Positions 33,361 through 48,000 of a stretch of 64,000 bases of DNA are shown here, in pieces. Under the pieces are notes generated by a model. The model saw only the letters and a program-made list of their open reading frames with translations. It was not told the DNA's origin and did no database searches. The DNA is taken from the NCBI GenBank assembly GCA_027924585.1, contig BSBM01002086.1:1-64000 (forward strand), written 5' to 3'. This stretch comes from Larix kaempferi (lineage: Eukaryota; Streptophyta; Pinopsida; Pinales; Pinaceae). Both the position numbers and the translations under genes were made by a program. Each line of letters opens with the position of its first letter. The first letter of the stretch is position 1.

Positions 33361-35066
33361 TTTCTGGACAGCATGAAAACCTAAGAAGTAACAACGCCTT
33401 CATCATCAATAGTAGCGGGAATCACGTTAAAAATAATAATAATACCCGACATAACTGATTGATCTAGGGTCGCTCGGTGATTATCCAGCTTCTGGTTTTC
33501 ACGCTGACATATAATGACAGGGCCATGTATCCAGGATCACACTCGGTGTCCACTACGCTATCAGTTCATGCATCGAGTATCCAATAGAGCCCTGATTTCA
33601 TGACAGCGTGAAATTTAACATGTAACAAATACATCCTATAGCTTGAATAGACCATGCAGCGTGAAGGTTTACAAAAAATCGAACAACATGAATATTTATA
33701 AGCAATGGTATAAATTATGTCCATGATTCTGTGGTAGTACAGAGGCTAGAAGCCTTTGCCTATTCAGATCCCGTGCTTTCGTAGAAGCACCTGCAGAGCA
33801 TAAGGAAAACCGCCACATTGACAACAATTATAGACCGTGCCCAGGATTTCGTGGCAACAAATCCACAAAAAGGAGGGCACCGTATTCTCTATAGGAAATC
33901 GATGGAGCAACAAAATAATATACAATAGAGGCATAACATTCTATGTATGAAATTGACAAAACAAGAAAATGCACGAGAAGGGTAGGTACCGTCCTCGCTG
34001 TATGAATTCATCAGAGATCTTAAACACCAAACAAAGGAGGGCATCGAGATCTTAACCAGAAATCCCCGAACACTTTTCCTTTCCATTCCTTTCCTCTCCC
34101 GAAGGCCATCCAACGCCCCAAAATCCAATACAGCGATAGTCAACCCCCCCTTCCTCCTTCGTTTGCCTACCCCGCCTCTTTAAGAAGGCGCTTAGAGCTT
34201 GGCGGTGGTAGGAGTCGTGGTTTCTTGCTTGGCGGTCTTCAGGATTTGGGTAGGAAACAAGTGGTGGAGTTTAGAGTTCGGGTGCTCCACTAAGGAGACA
34301 CCCTCCCACATTCTCGATGCCAATCCGTTTTTTTTTTGTTTTTTTTTTATTGAATACAAAATAATACAAGCATTCAACCACACCAAAACAACGGACACTC
34401 AACTAATAGATACTATCTCTCATCTCAAGAGACTTATTAATTATCTATTCACTAAGATTCTTATACATAAGCTTGTATATAGGTATATCTAGTTTCACTA
34501 TCATACCCTATAATCCTTTTAACTTATACCCTTATAAGTGTATGCTAAAAGGAATGCACATATTCTTTATAAATGCATGATAGATCCTATTCCCCATACA
34601 TATATATATACCACTATAAAAGGTACTAATATCTTTTCCAAGAATATTATAGTAATTTAGACTATAATATATATATATATATGTCTTTATATAATCCTAT
34701 TTCCCAAAAGGGTCAAGGTAGTAGTACTAGTCTCTCATCAACAGATATATATAGAGTCTTAATTTTAGCTGATAGTACTAGTGCTTAGTTTACCCTTTTT
34801 ACTTATGAGTGGCTCAAACTCAAGACGACACCCATGGTAGTTAGATTCTCATGGCTTCTAGACATCCGTTTCTCCTCCGTGGACTCGGTTTCCTTTGTTT
34901 CAGTCGTGCCACCACCCTTAGTCTTCTAAACATAAAACTTAGGAATAACCCAAAATATTACAAGGTTTTACTGGTGGGGGCCTTGACCTTGAGCTCCTCA
35001 CCAGAAAACAAGTACAACATACAATTTCATTTATAAAATAATAGGTAATAAAGGAGGGATATCACA

Positions 35067-35083
35067 TCCTCATCCCCTTTAAA
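35067..35083 (-). other. Polypurine tract, internal region 1
   Basis: The minus strand reads AAAGGGGATGAGGA directly against the LTR edge, the usual plus-strand primer of LTR elements. Confidence 0.8.
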
Positions 35084-35354
35084 AATAACACCGTCCTCGG
35101 TGTTCACTCTTCTCTTGGAGCAATCATTTGCTTGTTTTGCCACGAGTTTTTTTTTCTTCTGTAAGTCGCTTATCGATCATATCTGCAATTGTTTAGTAAC
35201 AACTGTCATCAACTTCATAATCAAACTCAGAAACATAAATCATGAGTTCTTTATTGCACATATCATTTGCAATACATGGAATAAATCTAGCGCTCCATGA
35301 TGGTATACTGTTTGACTAAATCAACAAACGTCATTCACTTGATCCAAGAAATTC

Positions 35355-35538
35355 TTGCCTAACACCTTAGTGCTCATGCAACAATCATTTCTCTCATGCC
35401 TTGCCTAACACCTTAGTGCTCATGCAGCAAACATTTCTCTCATGTTTTGCCTAACACCTTAGTGTTCACACAGCAAACATTTCTTCCATGTTTTGCCTAA
35501 CACCTTAGTGCTCACGCAGCAAACATTTCTTTCATGCA
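35355..35538 (+). repeat. 46-bp tandem repeat, 4 units, internal region 1
   Basis: TTGCCTAACACCTTAGTG starts at 35355, 35401, 35447 and 35493. The counterpart in internal region 2 is 42552-42735. Confidence 0.85.
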
Positions 35539-37832
35539 TACTAAGCAGCGTCCTACCTCCCACATATACATTTTCTTATAGCTTGCCTAGGTCTTATAGC
35601 CAGCCGATTCTCCAAGAATCCTATTGGCTGTTCAATCCCTCATTTTAGGGAGTATTTCAGTGCCATTACAACACTCTTTACACAATTCCCCTCAAGCCTT
35701 CTCGCTTGAGTCCCGGAATTTATTTTCCCCAAACCGCCTTGCTTGAGTCTAGAAAAATCTCTTTCAATTTAATCAATTTATTTCGTCATATTATATTTTG
35801 TAACCATATGATTACTCTGATCCATTTGGGTCAAGTTCTTTATTCAATAATAATTAGATGCATAATATTTATGCTCTTTTCTTTCCACAAGCTCCACGGA
35901 AATTTGACCATCTGCCAACTTTTCACTTGTTAGTATCACAAAAATCGAATATTGTAAGAAGATCCCTTAAAATAGAAAAATCGTCTTTCTTACTACAATA
36001 TCCATACGTGATCATCTAAGATATCATTTTCTAGTACACATAACTAGGTTATAGGATTACATAATGCTTTGAATACAATATAACATTCTTCCTATAATGA
36101 TCCATGGTCAATATAAAAGTTAGATTTTGCCATTTCCAACACAATTCTTATTTTAGTTGTACAACCTTTCTTTGTATATACTGACATTATATAGGAATTA
36201 ACCAATTGTCAACAACATAGTTGCGTACCTTATAAGGATAGACACGTACCTTTGTAAGGGAAACCGCATATCTCCTCATTATAAGATCCTCATATGCCGA
36301 GGTACTAGTTTACTTGTATCCGCACATATTAGTATTACACTAATATGAATCTATATATCCCACACTTACCTATTGACGGTTCTAAGGAAGTGATGTGTAG
36401 GAGATAAACTTGTTTGACAACACCTTAAGAGTGTTAGTCGTGTAAAGCTAATTAAATCGTGAGAGCAATGTAACATGCATCCAAACACCATTTTTACTTG
36501 TTTCTTAAGAGCTTATACATCGATTACTATATATATATATATATATATATTAAATTACTTCTGACCTACCATGACAATTCCATGTCATCTACGGTTTCCT
36601 TAACTCATAAGAAATATACAACAGTCATTCCTTGCAGACATCAGAAAATTACAGTGTTCTACTGACCTGTATCACCATTTCCTGTTGGTTCTAGATTTCC
36701 AATACTCTTATGACAAAACTTTATTTGCATCACCATGACCATTATGTGAAATAACCATAACAAAATAATCATTTTGACCAAAACATTTAGTTCTACATGG
36801 ATAGCAAGTCGTCTTAAAAATTGGACATATAAAGGCATAACTTTTATATCCCTTATTCATCATTTCCCAACATTTATCCTAAGGATTAAAAATGTACTCA
36901 TGCATCTTCATCATATGCATCCTAATAACTAATCAAAATGCACATGGATGTATATGTTTCTCTTCTTGTATAAATGACAACCTACACTTTCCTAGTTGAT
37001 ACTTTAAGAACAAAATCTTAATATCAACATAATGATGCTTTCTTCATTACCAACCTATTAAATACCTCAGTTACGGTTTCCTACATTGTCACCATATTAA
37101 TGGTCATACATCCTAAGGCCTAACATAACCTGTTTCACATCTGAATATCTTTTCTCTTGTTTTCACATATTGTCTTTATGTTGGATGTATCTAACATGCA
37201 TGCAATAATAAAAACCTCCTCCTTAAATGCAAGCGTAAGAAGATCATTACTCGGTAACATCTTTGCAATTTTATAACTTAGCTAATTACTCACGCGGTCT
37301 TTCGATCACATTCATATCGTCTTCTTCGTCAATATAACTACATATATATATCTGGTCACCAACTAAGAAGAGGACTATTCTCTTATAGCGGTATACTGAA
37401 TTAGTTTTTTAAGAGACCAATGCTTAAGGCCAATTACCAACTTTCCCCTATCATCACTTAGTTGATTATGCAACATAGTAAACTATACTTTTGATGGCAT
37501 TCCTATCAAAATCTTCATAAGTAGCTCATGAATCGTAAGTGTATCTAATAACCCTAGTCTATCAAGGTACATAAGCAATAATAACATTTCATGTGGAGAA
37601 AAATACTTTGCACGCAAATATCATTTGAGAGTTTTCAAACCATAATGCTTCGGAAAAAGAGACTTACTCACAATCAACCCATGGACACATTATCGGTTAC
37701 CTCTTGTTGAATTTTACAAAAGTGGATCCATTTAGTTTCGCCTCATAGGTAGAGTAGTTTTCCTTAATTCAACCCGCATGACATTCTCTTCCTCGCGCTG
37801 AGCCCAACTAAGCCCGAGTGTTTGCAACCTAT

Positions 37833-37844
37833 GCTCTGATACCA
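37833..37844 (-). other. Primer-binding site 1
   Basis: The minus strand reads TGGTATCAGAGC, initiator tRNA-Met type, two bases from LTR2. Confidence 0.9.
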
Positions 37845-37846
37845 TA

Positions 37847-40800
37847 TGTAACATCCCCAAGATAGAAAAGATAGAAAATACTGAAAATTTATTCAATAGT
37901 AAAAGAAAACGATTTGCACAAGCAAATCTCATTGATTAGTCCGACAATATTTCCAGAACAATTGATACCGATTATTCTAAAAAGACATGCATAGTCATCT
38001 CTTTAAGTCGTCTATACCCCTCAAAATATCTTTCTATCATTATGTGTAACATCTATCCATTAGCTTAGGTCATACTTGGATCAATTCTATGTAAGGGAAA
38101 ACAATACATCTGTACACTATAATTAACTTGCCATATCCAACAATTAATTAAGTCCACACTTTCGTTTAACATAGTAATTCATATCTGAACATTTAACATC
38201 TTTGTGAACTTTATCGTAACTGACAAGTAATACATCATATCGTAATAAACTAATAACCATAAAACTCTTCGCAAGGAAACATTTGACAAGTACCCTTACA
38301 CATCGATATAAACCATAAACCATCAATAACACATAAAAGATGCATGAAAGAGAAAGAGAAATAGATATACATGTGGTTCACCCAAACCTTTGGGCTACGT
38401 CCACCAGGAAGGTCGCATATATTTTATTTATCAAAAGAGATTTACATCTGCAATATACATGTTTCCATCTCATTTTGCAGTCTCCCAATCAACTCTTATC
38501 ACGAGCATCTCAAGGACATTCAACACTAACCAAAGATCTATCCTTTGGTAATTATTAACTCCCAAGGTTCCTTCAAGCATGCTACATCAAGATGATGGCA
38601 GATGCTATAATTATGCGTTTAAACAAAATGTAATCTTACCGAGATTTCCAGTTATACAATCTGCATTTTTACAGATTAGTATGTTACAACAGCCAATATA
38701 TAGATAAATCAATATACAGGGATCTCAATAGCTTACCCATTAAAATCCAGACAGTATATATAACTTGGAATTCATCATATATACTACTCAGGCATTCCAC
38801 GCCACATATATATACATTATCCAAGCATTCAAAACTGCAAACGCAACCTATGTATTTTATACTACGGTATATATTATAATTTATCCAAGTATCTTTAACC
38901 TAAAACGCAGCCTCTGTGTTAGATCTACAACATACATATAAAATATATTAAAACATTATTAACTGGAAACACAACCTCTGCGTTAGATCTACAACATACA
39001 TATCAAATATATTCAAACCTTATTAACTGAAAACGCAACCTCTGTGTTAGATCTACAACATACATATCAAATATATTAAAACATTATTAACTGAAAACAC
39101 AACCTCTGCGTTAGATCTACAACATACATATCAAATATATTCAAATGTTATTAATCTGAAAACACAGTCTCTGTGTTAGATCTACAACATACATATCCAA
39201 TATATTAAAACATTATTAACTGAAAACACAACCTCTGCATTAGATCTACAACATACATATCAAATATATTCAAATGTTATTAATCTGAAAACACAGTCTC
39301 TGTGTTAGATCTACAACATACATATCCAATATATTAAAACATTATTAACTGAAAACACAACCTCTGTGTTAGATCTACAACATACATATCAAATATATTC
39401 AAATGTTATTAATCTGAAAACGCAGTCTCTGTGTTAGATCTACAACATACATATCCAATATATTAAAACATTATTAACTGAAAACACAACCTCTGCGTTA
39501 GATCTACAACATACATATCAAATATATTCAAATGTTATTAATCTGAAAACACAGCCTCTGCATTAGATCTATAGCATACATATCGAATTAAATTGATGCT
39601 ATGATATACAAACATGCAACCGACATGATAAGGAGATTGCCGGGAGTCATTACGAATTTCCAGCAATTAAAATAGACATTTGAGTGGGACATTTCGATCC
39701 CAGATATGTTAGGTGCAGAAAATAAAAATAAAATAAATACTGACCTCTGTTCCCACAGAGATCCGCGGAGGCTAGGCATTACCCTTGACGGGAACCATTT
39801 TTTAATAATGGAAATAAATTGGGATTAAGCCACTCGGCTATCCCTTCCTCCACACTCTGCAGAAACTCGATGCATAGAATTTTTCACCATATAGCAGAAT
39901 ATAAATCATACTAGATAGGACAGGCATTAAGCCCTTCCTTCCTCATCTGCGCAGTCAAGATAAAAGGAAAATATTATAAGCATAAAGAGCTCTGCGCAAA
40001 CGATCAGGTCAACTAAGGACCATACCCTCTGCGTAGGTGACAAGGATCTGCGGAAGAAACATCAAGGTATTTCTAGTGATTCTTTTACCTAAATCACAAA
40101 TCCCTACTAATAAACATACAACACAGGCTTTTAAACTCGTTGGGATCAGGCCTTTGGCGGTCATCCCTTCCCTGAACCAAACTTTACGAATTCTACACCT
40201 TACGGAGATTTTGCCGGCACCCGAAACCAAAAAAGGATTTTTCTCAGCATATAGACCTATGTGCTCCGTATAGATCTAATATTTCAATAAACTGAAGTGC
40301 AATCAATAAAACCACGATTTTCGTCAGCATATAGACCTATGCACTCCGTATAGATCTAATGTTTCAATAAACTGAAGTGCAATCAATAAAACCACGATTT
40401 TCGTCAGCATATAGACCTATGCGCTCCGTATAGATCTAATGTTTCAATAAACTGAAGTGCAATCAATAAAACCACGATTTTCCTCAGCATATAGACCTAT
40501 GCGCTCCGTATAGATCTAATGTTTCAATAAACTGAAGTGCAATGAATAAAATCACCATTTCTGGACAGCATGAAAACCTAAGAAGTAACAACGCCTTCAT
40601 CATCAATAGTAGCGGGAATCACGTTAAAAATAATAATAATACCCGACATAACTGATTGATCTAGGGTCGCTCGGTGATTATCCAGCTTCTGGTTTTCACG
40701 CTGACATATAATGACAGGGCCATGTATCCAGGATCACACTCGGTGTCCACTACGCTATCAGTTCATGCATCGAGTATCCAATAGAGCCCTGATTTCATGA

Positions 40801-42263
40801 CAGCGTGAAATTTAACATGTAACAAATACATCCTATAGCTTGAATAGACCATGCAGCGTGAAGGTTTACAAAAAATCGAACAACATGAATATTTATAAGC
40901 AATGGTATAAATTATGTCCATGATTCTGTGGTAGCACAGAGGCTAGAAGCCTTTGCCTATTCAGATCCCGTGCTTTCGTAGAAGCACCTGCAGAGCATAA
41001 GGAAAACCGCCACATTGACAACAATTATAGACCGTGCCCAGGATTTCGTGGCAACAAATCCACAAAAAGGAGGGCACCATATTCTCTATAGGAAATCGAT
41101 GGAGCAACAAAATAATATACAATAGAGGCATAACATTCTATGTATGAAATTAACAAAACAAGAAAATGCACGAGAAGGGTAGGTACCGTCCTCGCTGTAT
41201 GAATTCATCAGAGATCTTAAACACCAAACAAAGGAGGGCATCGAGATCTTAACCAGAAATCCCCGAACACTTTTCCTTTCCATTCCTTTCCTCTCCCGAA
41301 GGCCATCCAACGCCCCAAAATCCAATACAGCGATAGTCAACCCCCCCTTCCTCCTTCGTTTGCCTACCCCGCCTCTTTAAGAAGGCGCTTAGAGCTTGGA
41401 GGTGGTAGGAGTCGTGGTTTCTTGCTTGGCGGTCTTCAGGATTTGGGTAGGAAACAAGTGGTGGAGTTTAGAGTTCGGGTGCTCCACTAAGGAGACACCC
41501 TCCCACATTCTCGATGCCAATCCGTTTTTTTTTTGTTTTTTTTTTATTGAATACAAAATAATACAAGCATTCAACCACACCAAAATAACGGACACTCAAC
41601 TAATAGATACTATCTCTCATCTCAAGAGACTTATTAATTATCTATTCACTAAGATTCTTATACATAAGCTTATATATAGGTATATCTAGTTTCACTATCA
41701 TACCCTATAATCCTTTTAACTTATACCCTTATAAGTGTATGCTAAAAGGAATGCACATATTCTTTATAAATGCATGATAGATCCTATTCCCCATACATAT
41801 ATATATACCACTATAAAAGGTACTAATATCTTTTCCAAGAATATTATAGTAATTTAGACTATAATATATATATATATATGTCTTTATATAATCCTATTTC
41901 CCAAAAGGGTCAAGGTAGTAGTACTAGTCTCTCATCAACAGATATATATAGAGTCTTAATTTTAGCTGATAGTACTAGTGCTTAGTTTACCCTTTTTACT
42001 TATGAGTGGCTCAAACTCAAGACGACACCCATGGTAGTTAGATTCTCATGGCTTCTAGACATCCGTTTCTCCTCCGTGGACTCGGTTTCCTTTGTTTCAG
42101 TCGTGCCACCACCCTTAGTCTTCTAAACATAAAACTTAGGAATAACCCAAAATATTACAAGGTTTTACTGGTGGGGGCCTTGACCTTGAGCTCCTCACCA
42201 GAAAACAAGTACAACATACAATTTCATTTATAAAATAATAGGTCATAAAGGAGGGATATCACA
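37847..42263 (-). repeat. LTR2 (shared middle LTR), 4,417 bp
   Basis: Same length as LTR1. It serves as 5' LTR for one internal region and 3' LTR for the other. A private difference lies at about 38741 (TTAAAATCC, versus TTGAACTCC in LTR1 and LTR3). At several sites it agrees with LTR3 against LTR1. Tandem arrays at 38896-39588 (64/65 bp) and 40238-40557 (80 bp). Confidence 0.9.
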
Positions 42264-43722
42264 TCCTCATCCCCTTTAAAAATAACACCGTCCTCGGTGT
42301 TCACTCTTCTCTTGGAGCAATCATTTGCTTGTTTTGCCATGAGTTTTTTTTTTCTTCTGTAAGTCGCTTATCGATCATATCTGCAATTGTTTAGTAACAA
42401 CTGTCATCAACTTCATAATCAAACTCAGAAACATAAATCATGAGTTCTTTATTGCACATATCATTTGCAATACATGGAATAAATCTAGCGCTCCATGATG
42501 GTATACTGTTTGACTAAATCAACAAACGTCATTCACTTGATCCAGGAAATTCTTGCCTAACACCTTAGTGCTCACGCAACAATCATTTCTCTCATGCATT
42601 GCCTAACACCTTAGTGCTCATGCAGCAAACATTTCTCTCATGTTTTGCCTAACACCTTAGTGTTCACACAGCAAACATTTCTTCCATGTTTTGCCTAACA
42701 CCTTAGTGCTCACACAGCAAACATTTCTTTCATGAATACTAAGCAGCGTCCTGCCTCCCACATATACATTTTCTTATAGCTTGCCTAGGTCTTACAGCCA
42801 GCCGATTCTCCAAGAATCCTATTGGCTGTTCAATCACTCATTTTAGGGAGTATTTCAGTGCCATTACAACACTCTTTACACAATTCCCCTCAAGCCTTCT
42901 CGCTTGAGTCCCGGAATTTATTTTCCCCAAGCCGCCTTGCTTGAGTCTAGAAAAATCTCTTTCAATTTAATCAATTTATTTCGTCATATTATATTTTGTA
43001 ACCATATGATTACTCTGATCCATTTGGGTCAAGTTCTTTATTCAATAATAATTAGATGCATAATATTTATGCTCTTTTCTTTCCACAAGCTCCACGGAAA
43101 TTTGACCATCTGCCAACTTTTCACTTGTTAGTATCTTAAAAATCGAATATTGTAAGAAGATCCCTTAAAATAGAAAAATCGTCTTTCTTACTACAATATC
43201 CATACGTGATCATCTAAGATATCATTTTCTAGTACACATAACTAGCTTATAGGATTACATAATGCTTTGAATACAATATAACATTCTTCCTATAATGATC
43301 CATGGTCAATATAAAAGTTAGATTTTGCCATTTCCAACACAATTCTTATTTTAGTTGTACAACCTTTCTTTGTATATACTGACATTATATAGGAATTAAC
43401 CAATTGTCAACAACATAGTTGCGTACCTTATAAGGATAGACACGTACCTTTGTAAGGGAAACCGCATATCTCCTCATTATAAGATCCTCATATGCCGAGG
43501 TACTAGTTTACTTGTATCCGCACATATTAGTATTACACTAATATGAATCTATATATCCCACACTTACCTATTGACGGTTCTAAGGAAGTGATGTGTAGGA
43601 GATAAACCTGTTTGACAACACCTTAAGAGCGTTAGTCGTGTAAAGCTAATTAAATCGTGAGAGCAATGTAACATGCATCCAAACACCATTTTTACTTGTT
43701 TCTTAAGAGCTTATACATCGAT

Positions 43723-43759
<37 letters not shown>

Positions 43760-45054
43760 AAATTACTTCTGACCTACCATGACAATTCCATGTCATCTAC
43801 GGTTTCCTTAACTCATAAGAAATATACAACAGTCATTCCTTGCAGACATCAGAAAATTACAGTGTTCTACTGACCTGTATCACCATTTCCTGTTGGTTCT
43901 AGATTTCCAATACTCTTATGACAAAACTTTATTTGCATCACCATGACCATTATGTGAAATAACCATAACAAAATAATCATTTTGACCAAAACATTTAGTT
44001 CTACATGGATAGCAAGTCGTCTTAAAAATTGGACATATAAAGGCATAACTTTTATATCCCTTATTCATCATTTCCCAACATTTATCCTAAGGATTAAAAA
44101 TGTACTCATGCATCTTCATCATATGCATCCTAATAACTAATCAAAATGCACATGGATGTATATGTTTCTCTTCTTGTATAAATGACAACCTACACTTTCC
44201 TAGTTGATACTTTAAGAACAAAATCTTAATATCAACATAATGATGCTTTCTTCATTACCAACCTATTAAATACCTCAGTTACGGTTTCCTACATTGTCAC
44301 CATATTAATGGTCATACATCCTAAGGCCTAACATAACCTGTTTCACATCTGAATATCTTTTCTCTTGTTTTCACATATTGTCTTTATGTTGGATGTATCT
44401 AACATGCATGCAATAATAAAAACCTCCTCCTTAAATGCAAGCGTAAGAAGATCATTACTCGGTAACATCTTTGCAATTTTATAACTTAGCTAATTACTCA
44501 CGAGGTCTTTCGATCACATTCATATCGTCTTCTTCGTCAATATAACTACATATATATATCTGGTCACCAACTAAGAAGAGGACTATTCTCTTATAGCGGT
44601 ATACTGAATTAGTTTTTTAAGAGACCAATGCTTAAGGCCAATTACCAACTTTCCCCTATCATCACTTAGTTGATTATGCAACATAGTAAACTATACTTTT
44701 GATGGCATTCCTATCAAAATTTTCATAAGTAGCTCATGAATCGTAAGTGTATCTAATAACCCTAGTCTATCAAGGTACATAAGCAATACTAACATTTCAT
44801 GTGGAGAAAAATACTTTGCACGCAAATATCATTTGAGAGTTTTCAAACCATAATGCTTCGGAAAAAGAGACTTACTCACAATCAACCCATGGACACGTTA
44901 TCGGTTACCTCTTGTTGAATTTTACAAAAGTGGATCCATTTAGTTTCGCCTCATAGGTAGAGTAGTTTTCCTTAATTCAACCCGCATGACATTCTCTTCC
45001 TCGCGCTGAGCCCAACTAAGCCCGAGTGTTTGCAACCTATGCTCTGATACCATA
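42264..45054 (-). mobile_element. Internal region 2, non-coding, 2,791 bp
   Basis: Copy of internal region 1 with the same purine tract at its left edge (42264-42280), a 46-bp repeat at 42552-42735 and a longer (AT)n at 43727-43757. No coding frame. Confidence 0.85.
45041..45052 (-). other. Primer-binding site 2
   Basis: Same TGGTATCAGAGC sequence on the minus strand, two bases from LTR3. Confidence 0.9.
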
Positions 45055-48000
45055 TGTAACATCCCCAAGATAGAAAAGTTAGAAAATACTGAAAATTTAT
45101 TCAATAGTAAAAGAAAACGATTTGCACAAGCAAATCTCATTGATTAGTCCGACAATATTTCCAGAACAATTGATACCGATTATTCTAAAAAGACATGCAT
45201 AGTCATCTCTTTAAGTCGTCTATACCCCTCAAAATATCTTTCTATCATTATGTGTAACATCTATCCATTAGCTTAGGTCATACTTGGATCAATTCTATGT
45301 AAGGGAAAACAATACATCTGTACACTATAATTAACTTGCCATATCCAACAATTAATTAAGTCCACACTTTCGTTTAACATAGTAATTCATATCTGAACAT
45401 TTAACATCTTTGTGAACTTTATCGTAACTGACAAGTAATACATCATATCGTAATAAACTAATAACCATAAAACTCTTCGCAAGGAAACATTTGACAAGTA
45501 CCCTTACACATCGATATAAACCATAAACCATCAATAACACATAAAAGATGCATGAAAGAGAAAGAGAAATAGATATACATGTGGTTCACCCAAACCTTTG
45601 GGCTACGTCCACCAGGAAGGTCGCATATATTTTATTTATCAAAAGAGATTTACATCTGCAATATACATGTTTCCATCTCATTTTGCAGTCTCCCAATCAA
45701 CTCTTATCACGAGCATCTCAAGGACATTCAACACTAACCAAAGATCTATCCTTTGGTAATTATTAACTCCCAAGGTTCCTTCAAGCATGCTACATCAAGA
45801 TGATGGCAGATGCTATAATTATGCGTTTAAACAAAATGTAATCTTACCGAGATTTCCAGTTATACAATCTGCATTTTTACATATTAGTATGTTACAACAG
45901 CCAATATATAGATAAATCAATATACAGGGATCTCAATAGCTTACCCATTGAACTCCAAACAGTATATATAACTTGGAATTCATCATATATACTACTCAGG
46001 CATTCCACGCCACATATATATACATTATCCAAGCATTCAAAACTGCAAACGCAACCTATGTATTTTATACTACGGTATATATTATAATTTATCCAAGCAT
46101 CTTTAACCTAAAACGCAGCCTCTGTGTTAGATCTACAACATACATATAAAATATATTAAAACATTATTAACTGGAAACACAACCTCTGCGTTAGATCTAC
46201 AACATACATATCAAATATATTCAAACCTTATTAACTGAAAACGCAGCCTCTGTGTTAGATCTACAACATACATATCAAATATATTAAAACATTATTAACT
46301 GAAAACACAACCTCTGCGTTAGATCTACAACATACATATCAAATATATTCAAATGTTATTAATCTGAAAACACAGTCTCTGTGTTAGATCTACAACATAC
46401 ATATCCAATATATTAAAACATTATTAACTGAAAACACAACCTCTGCGTTAGATCTACAACATACATATCAAATATATTCAAATGTTATTAATCTGAAAAC
46501 ACAGTCTCTGTGTTAGATCTACAACATACATATCCAATATATTAAAACATTATTCACTGAAAACACAACCTCTGCGTTAGATCTACAACATACATATAAA
46601 ATATATTCAAATGTTATTAATCTGAAAACGCAGTCTCTGTGTTAGATCTACAACATACATATCCAATATATTAAAACATTATTAACTGAAAACACAACCT
46701 CTGCGTTAGATCTACAACATACATATCAAATATATTCAAATGTTATTAATCTGAAAACACAGCCTCTGCATTAGATCTATAGCATACATATCGAATTAAA
46801 TTGATGCTATGATATACAAACATGCAACCGACATGATAAGGAGATTGCCGGGAGTCATTACGAATTTCCAGCAATTAAAATAGACATTTGAGTGGGACAT
46901 TTCGATCCCAGATATGTTAGGTGCAGAAAATAAAAATAAAATAAATACTGACCTCTGTTCCCACAGAGATCCGCGGAGGCTAGGCATTACCCTTGACGGG
47001 AACCATTTTTTAATAATGGAAATAAATTGGGATTAAGCCACTCGGCTATCCCTTCCTCCACACTCTGCAGAAACTCGATGCATAGAATTTTTCACCATAT
47101 AACAGAATATAAATCATACTAGATAGGACAGGGATTAAGCCCTTCCTTCCTCATCTGCGCAGTCAAGATAAAAGGAAAATATTATAAGCATAAAGAGCTT
47201 TGCGCAAACGATCAGGTCAACTAAGGACCATACCCTCTGCATAGGTGACAAGGATCTGCGGAAGAAACATCAAGATATTTCTAGTGATTCTTTTACCTAA
47301 ATCACAAATCCCTACTAATAAACATACAACACAGGCTTTTAAACTCGTTGGGATCAGGCCTTCGGCGGTCGTCCCTTCCCTGAACCAAACTTTACGAATT
47401 CTACACCTTACGGAGATTTTGCCGGCACCCGAAACCAAAAAAGGATTTTTCTCAGCATATAGACCTATGTGCTCCGTATAGATCTAATATTTCAATAAAC
47501 TGAAGTGCAATCAATAAAACCACGATTTTCGTCAGCATATAGACCTATGCACTCCGTATAGATCTAATGTTTCAATAAACTGAAGTGCAATCAATAAAAC
47601 CACGATTTTCGTCAGCATATAGACCTATGCGCTCCGTATAGATCTAATGTTTCAATAAACTGAAGTGCAATCAATAAAACCACGATTTTCCTCAGCATAT
47701 AGACCTATGCGCTCCGTATAGATCTAATGTTTCAATAAACTGAAGTGCAATGAATAAAATCACCATTTCTGGACAGCATGAAAACCTAAGAAGTAACAAC
47801 GCCTTCATCATCAATAGTAGCGGGAATCACGTTAAAAATAATAATAATACCCGACATAACTGATTGATCTAGGGTCGCTCGGCGATTATCCAGCTTCTGG
47901 TTTTCACGCTGACATATAATGACAGGGCCATGTATCCAGGATCACACTCGGTGTCCACTACGCTATCAGTTCATGCATCGAGTATCCAATAGAGCCCTGA

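Larger units (their letters stand above)
30650..35066 (-). repeat. LTR1 (3' LTR of the array, minus strand), 4,417 bp
   Basis: Starts TGTAACATCC and ends GATATCACA on the plus strand. It carries private base differences against both other LTRs, for example A at 31218 and C at 31280 where LTR2 and LTR3 both have G. Short frames inside (for example 33889-34143 minus) recur in all LTRs only because the LTRs are copies. Confidence 0.9.
35067..37846 (-). mobile_element. Internal region 1, non-coding, 2,780 bp
   Basis: No frame longer than about 75 codons and no retroviral motif on either strand. It has a 46-bp tandem repeat and an (AT)n tract at 36520-36550. It differs from internal region 2 by roughly 17-18 single bases counted by eye, plus microsatellite length. 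Confidence 0.85.

Noticed and set aside
33889-34143. 84-codon minus frame conserved in all three LTRs (also 41086-41340 and 48294-48548)
   Set aside because: Conservation is explained by the LTRs being copies of one another; no motif, and differences do not favour silent sites as far as I can see.
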